Made by a program: the position numbers and the translations under genes. This document shows, piece by piece, positions 61,006-64,000 of a DNA stretch of 64,000 nt; the stretch's first letter is position 1; every line of letters begins with the position of its first letter. Source of the stretch: Nocardia higoensis NBRC 100133 (GTDB taxonomy: Bacteria > Actinomycetota > Actinomycetes > Mycobacteriales > Mycobacteriaceae); assembly GCF_000308595.1 (NCBI RefSeq), contig NZ_BAGA01000091.1, positions 29,896 to 93,895 on the forward strand, in the 5' to 3' direction. Below the pieces are notes generated by a model. It was not told the origin of the DNA, ran no database searches, and was given only the letters and a program-made list of their open reading frames with translations.

Positions 61006-61036
61006 TTGACCTCGACTGCACTCGAGGTTGCAGAAT
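61006..61036 (+). promoter_or_regulatory. Orphan MerR-type promoter/operator
   Basis: TTGACC (61006-61011), a 19-bp spacer and CAGAAT (61031-61036). The spacer region contains perfect 7-bp arms ACCTCGA (61009-61015) and TCGAGGT (61022-61028), 6 nt apart, the classical MerR geometry. It lies in the convergent gap after the HD gene; no plus-strand gene follows before the minus-strand yciI-like gene. Confidence 0.6.
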
Positions 61037-61143
61037 CGGGTCCGCGTCCACTCACTCTCCCCGGACGCACACCGGTGCGGTTCGCCGACCCGGCGGCTCC
61101 CACCGGTCCGTACACCCACGGTGGGAGCCGGACCGGCGGCGCC

Positions 61144-61407
61144 TCACGCGAAGACGGTGATCTCCCACTCGTGCACGGTGAGTTCGGAGGCGCCGGTGGT
61201 GTGCAGCGGATCGGCGAACGCCAGTTCGCGTGCCGCGTCGAGGTTTCGGGCGAGGAGTACGTACGCGCCACCGCTGCCGTCGCCGAACTTCCCACTCTCC
61301 ACCAGCAGACCGCGTTCGAGCAGGTCGGCCAGGAAGTCGCGGTGCGGCTGGATCACCGCGTCGTCGTAGTGCGGCGTGCGCATCGCCATGACCAGGTACT
61401 TGATCAC
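61144..61407 (-). CDS. YciI-like protein
   Basis: 87 residues, ferredoxin-like alpha/beta fold of the YCII family. Strings: [32 protein letters not shown] and [22 protein letters not shown], with His22 and a downstream Asp as the usual putative active pair. The biochemical role of the family is unsettled. GTG 61407 overlaps the nusB stop (GTGA), so it is translated with nusB. Confidence 0.85.
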   Translation of the reverse strand: MIKYLVMAMRTPHYDDAVIQPHRDFLADLLERGLLVESGKFGDGSGGAYVLLARNLDAARELAFADPLHTTGASELTVHEWEITVFA

Positions 61408-61913
61408 GCTTCGGGTTCCTGACGCGGAGTCCGCGTGGCCGCGGCGGCGGCGCGCACCTGCGGCGCGACCAGCACCACCTGGCCGAGCACGCCGTTGACG
61501 AAGGACGGGGAATCGTCGGTGGACAGTTCCTTGGCCAGTTCCACCGCTTCATCGACGGCCACCACCGGCGGCACGTCGGTCGCGTGGAACAGTTCCCACA
61601 CGGCGACCCGCAGGATCGCACGATCCACGGCGGGCAGCCGCGACAACGTCCAGTCCTGCAGATACGACTCGATGGCGCTGTCCACGCGCTCGAGTTCGTC
61701 GGCAACGCCCTCGACCAGCGTGCGGGTGTAGGCGTGCAGCGGCGCGACCGACTGATCACGAGTGGCCAGGTCGCCGCGTTCGATCAGCAGGTCCGCGGCG
61801 TCGACGTCGCGGGCCTCTGCCTCGAACAACAGGTCCACCGCCCGCCGCCGCGCCTTGTGCCGGGCGCCGAGCTTCTTGTAGGACTTCTTGTCCGCAGGCT
61901 GTTCGACCACAGT
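61404..61913 (-). CDS. nusB: Transcription antitermination factor NusB
   Basis: 169 residues. The all-helical NusB core shows [21 protein letters not shown] at the start, then [37 protein letters not shown], the signature segment, and FVNGVLGQV. It binds boxA RNA with NusE during rRNA transcription. GTG 61913 ([11 protein letters not shown]) is preferred over 61934. A long-loop hairpin (61941-61980) stands between efp and nusB. Confidence 0.95.
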   Translation of the reverse strand, partial: TVVEQPADKKSYKKLGARHKARRRAVDLLFEAEARDVDAADLLIERGDLATRDQSVAPLHAYTRTLVEGVADELERVDSAIESYLQDWTLSRLPAVDRAILRVAVWELFHATDVPPVVAVDEAVELAKELSTDDSPSFVNGVLGQVVLVAPQVRAAAAATRTPRQEPEA

Positions 61914-61940
61914 CACATCATCCCGTCTGTACACATGGAA

Positions 61941-61980
61941 GCGGTAGCCGGTCCCGCCGTGAGGCGAATCCGGCTACCGC
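61941..61980 (-). terminator. Hairpin between efp and nusB
   Basis: GCGGTAGCCGG (61941-61951) pairs perfectly with CCGGCTACCGC (61970-61980) over an 18-nt loop, just after the efp stop on the minus strand. It may be a partial terminator or processing site separating efp from nusB expression. Confidence 0.55.
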
Positions 61981-61995
61981 CGTGGAAGTTGTCGA

Positions 61996-62559
61996 TCAGG
62001 CGTTGACCCGGCCGAGGTAGCTGCCGTCGCGCGAGTCGATACGCAGCTTGTCGCCGGTGTTGATGAACAGCGGGACCTGGACCTCGGCGCCGGTCTCCAG
62101 GGTGGCGGGCTTGGTGCCGCCGGTGGAGCGATCGCCCTGCAGGCCGATGTCGGTGTGCTGGACGACCAGTTCGATCGACACCGGGAGCTCGACGTAGAGC
62201 GGCGCACCCTCGTGCATGGATACCTGCACGGTCATGTTCTCCAGCAGGAAGCGGGCGCCGTCGCCGATGGTCGCCTCGGAGATGGAGATCTGGTCGAAGG
62301 TCTCGCCGTCCATGAAGACGTAGTCGGTGCCGTCGTGGTACAGGTAGGTCATGTCGCGACGGTCGACGGTCGCGGTCTCGACCTTGACGCCGGCGTTGAA
62401 GGTCTTGTCGACAACCTTGCCGGACACGACGTTCTTCAACTTGGTCCGCACGAAAGCGGGGCCCTTGCCCGGCTTGACGTGCTGGAATTCGACGATCTGC
62501 TGGAGCTGACCGTCGATCTTCAGCACGAGGCCGTTCTTGAAGTCGCTGGTGTCCGCCAC
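61996..62559 (-). CDS. efp: Elongation factor P
   Basis: 187 residues; helps ribosomes through polyproline stretches. Three OB-type domains are present. The N-terminal loop reads VKPGKGPAF with Lys32 at the tip position that some bacteria modify; no modification enzyme gene is nearby. The C-terminus has the signature [28 protein letters not shown]. It lies between pepQ (34 bp upstream) and nusB, the conserved order. Confidence 0.97.
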   Translation of the reverse strand: MADTSDFKNGLVLKIDGQLQQIVEFQHVKPGKGPAFVRTKLKNVVSGKVVDKTFNAGVKVETATVDRRDMTYLYHDGTDYVFMDGETFDQISISEATIGDGARFLLENMTVQVSMHEGAPLYVELPVSIELVVQHTDIGLQGDRSTGGTKPATLETGAEVQVPLFINTGDKLRIDSRDGSYLGRVNA

Positions 62560-62593
62560 TGTCCTCGGATCTCCTAGTTCTCGGCTACCGTCG

Positions 62594-63721
62594 TCAGTCG
62601 ACGACGGTCAGGTCTTTGCTGGTGTGGGTGAGCAGTTCGGGGCCCCCTTCACGAACCACGAGCGTGTCCTCGATCCGGACGCCGCCGCGGCCAGGAAAAT
62701 ACACACCGGGCTCGACGGTCACCGCCACGCCGGTCAGAAGTGTACCGGGCGCGTTCTTGGCGATTCCGGGCGCTTCGTGAATGCGCAATCCGACCCCGTG
62801 ACCGAGTCCGTGTACGAACAGATCGCCGTGGCCTGCCGCCTCGATCACCGACCGGGATGCGGCATCCACCTCGGCGGCCTGTACGCCCGGGCGCAGCGCC
62901 TTGCGTCCGGCTCGCTGCGCTTCGGCGACCAGGGCGTAGACCTCGCGCTGCCAGTCCGAGGCCGAGCCGAGCACGAAGGTACGCGTCATGTCGGAGTGGT
63001 AGCCGCCGACGACCGCCCCGAAATCGATCTTCACGAAGTCGCCGGGGGCGAGCACCGCGCCGGTGGGCCGATGATGCGGCACCGCCGAATTGGCGCCGGT
63101 GGCCACGATCGTCTCGAAGGACACCGCCTCGGCGCCGTGCTCGAACATCGCCCACTCCAGATCGCGAGCGACCTCCCGTTCCGTGCGTCCCGGCCGCAAT
63201 CCGCCGCGCTCGAGCAGCGTCGCCAGCCCAGCGTCTCCGGCCGCACACGCCCGCCGCAGCTGTTCGATCTCGTACTCGTCCTTGACCGTGCGCAACTGTT
63301 CGACGAGTCCGGGAGTGGCGACCAGATCCAACCCGGTGCGCTGGTCGACCAGCCCGCGATGCTGGTCGACGGTCACCACGTGGCTCTCGAATCCGACCCG
63401 GCCGAGCTGCCATTCGCCGGCCAGTTCCACGATCCGGCGAGTTGTCGCGCGGGCGATCTCGCCGCGCAGATCCGGCACCTGGGCGGCGATCTGATCGCGA
63501 TAACGGCCATCGGTGCCGATCACGGTGCGCTCCTCGGCCTCGGGCATATCCCAGGAGTGCACCAGCAGTGCGGCATTGGAACCGGTGAAGCCGGTGAGAT
63601 ATCTGATGTTCACCAGGTCGGTGACCAGGAGTGCGTCGACTCCGTTCTCCACCAGCAGGCTGCGCAGCGCACTTCGGCGCGCGGCATAGTCGGGCGCCAG
63701 TCCCGCGCGATCTGCAGACAT
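62594..63721 (-). CDS. pepQ: Xaa-Pro aminopeptidase/dipeptidase, M24 family
   Basis: 375-residue metallopeptidase cleaving next to proline. The pita-bread domain carries all five metal ligands: Asp233 (KIDFGA), Asp244 (HSDMTRTF), His308 (GLGHGVG), Glu337 (TVEPGVY) and Glu351 (GVRIEDT). The N-terminal creatinase-like domain spans about 1-140 ([17 protein letters not shown]). It is the first gene of pepQ-efp-nusB. The start is ATG 63721. Confidence 0.95.
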   Translation of the reverse strand: MSADRAGLAPDYAARRSALRSLLVENGVDALLVTDLVNIRYLTGFTGSNAALLVHSWDMPEAEERTVIGTDGRYRDQIAAQVPDLRGEIARATTRRIVELAGEWQLGRVGFESHVVTVDQHRGLVDQRTGLDLVATPGLVEQLRTVKDEYEIEQLRRACAAGDAGLATLLERGGLRPGRTEREVARDLEWAMFEHGAEAVSFETIVATGANSAVPHHRPTGAVLAPGDFVKIDFGAVVGGYHSDMTRTFVLGSASDWQREVYALVAEAQRAGRKALRPGVQAAEVDAASRSVIEAAGHGDLFVHGLGHGVGLRIHEAPGIAKNAPGTLLTGVAVTVEPGVYFPGRGGVRIEDTLVVREGGPELLTHTSKDLTVVD

Positions 63722-63920
63722 GTTTCCACGCTACCGCCCGACCCCTCCGGTACGAACATCGGCGGCACCGCATCCGGGAACGCAGATCATCGCCCTGATC
63801 TCGGCAACCGCCCCGGAAGACCCGAAATCAGGTCCACCGCTTGTTCACAACTCGATCCTTCATCCACATCCACCTTTCCGGCAGCGTCGCGGCGGCGCCG
63901 GCTCCGGCACGCTGAATGCC

Positions 63921-64000
63921 ATGACCGCCTTGGCTTTCGCCCTGTTCACGCTCTGGTGCACGACACTCGCCGTCATCGACGTCCGGGCCCGCAGGCTGCC
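63921..64000 (+). CDS. Probable prepilin peptidase, N-terminal fragment (cut by window edge)
   Basis: Only 26 codons are visible from ATG 63921: a membrane segment (ALAFALFTLWCTTLAVIDV) followed by DVRARRLP, the first aspartate-containing motif of A24 type IV prepilin peptidases. In mycobacteria a short enzyme of this type lies near the aro-pepQ-efp genes, which supports the call. Prepilin peptidases cleave leader peptides of pilin-like proteins at the membrane. The second catalytic Asp lies outside the window. Confidence 0.6.
   Translation, partial: MTALAFALFTLWCTTLAVIDVRARRL

Overview
The window is a high-GC actinobacterial chromosome segment, most like Nocardia or Rhodococcus. Gene order follows the mycobacterial/nocardial backbone: zwf-opcA-pgl; secG, tpiA-pgk-gap; whiA-yvcK-rapZ-uvrC; a riboflavin cluster; rpe; rsmB-fmt-def; priA-metK-coaBC-rpoZ-gmk-mihF; pyrF-carB-carA-(membrane gene)-pyrC-pyrB-pyrR; nusB-efp-pepQ. 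Many starts are GTG, and stop/start overlaps (GTGA, ATGA, TGATG, TAGTG) are common. I saw no rRNA, tRNA, CRISPR array, insertion sequence or clear prophage. All names come from recognising families by eye; no database search was run.

Layout. 1-2163: end of the oxidative pentose-phosphate operon. 2228-16503: accessory stretch with a fused 2-oxoacid dehydrogenase E1, a LuxR regulator, a three-domain cell-wall lysin-like protein, methyltransferase, TetR/MFS pair, small secreted protein, a divergent hydrolase/SDR pair around a perfect KstR-type box, GNAT, secG, a second MFS and a META lipoprotein. 16626-19653: lower glycolysis. 20520-25682: whiA-yvcK-rapZ-uvrC. 25726-29739: HAD phosphatase, metY, ggt. 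29763-32765: PH-domain membrane protein, ribH, ribBA, ribE. 33094-36044: unknown gene, rpe, the rsbW-sigF stress operon, a YjbR protein. 36306-40062: rsmB (with a very long disordered N-terminus), fmt, def. 40148-41844: secreted lipase and PadR regulator. 42307-48586: priA to mihF. 49161-57913: pyrimidine operon. 58079-60991: accessory genes (methyltransferase, AlkB-like oxygenase, SnoaL-like protein, HD hydrolase). 61144-63721: yciI-like, nusB, efp, pepQ. 63921 to the end: start of a probable prepilin peptidase.

How the parts fit. Most conserved genes lie on the minus strand in tightly coupled operons for central carbon flow, cofactors (riboflavin, CoA, SAM), de novo UMP synthesis and translation (def, fmt, rsmB, nusB, efp). 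Plus-strand genes are mainly accessory or regulatory insertions. The pyr operon leader carries a PyrR-binding-loop sequence beside the pyrR Shine-Dalgarno, pointing to translational feedback. Several plus-strand genes (metY, SDR, rsbW, alkB-like, SnoaL-like) have a -10-like hexamer 6-10 nt before the start codon, the signature of leaderless or near-leaderless mRNAs.

The best leads are regulatory and architectural: the KstR box between an epoxide-hydrolase-like gene and a DHRS1-like SDR; two MerR-type promoters 1.25 kb apart, one with no gene behind it; the signal-peptide-less DUF1906-amidase-LGFP protein; the roughly 320-residue Arg/Gly-rich extension of RsmB; and a stand-alone SpoT-like HD hydrolase in the nusB-pyrR interval where bldD lies in Streptomyces.
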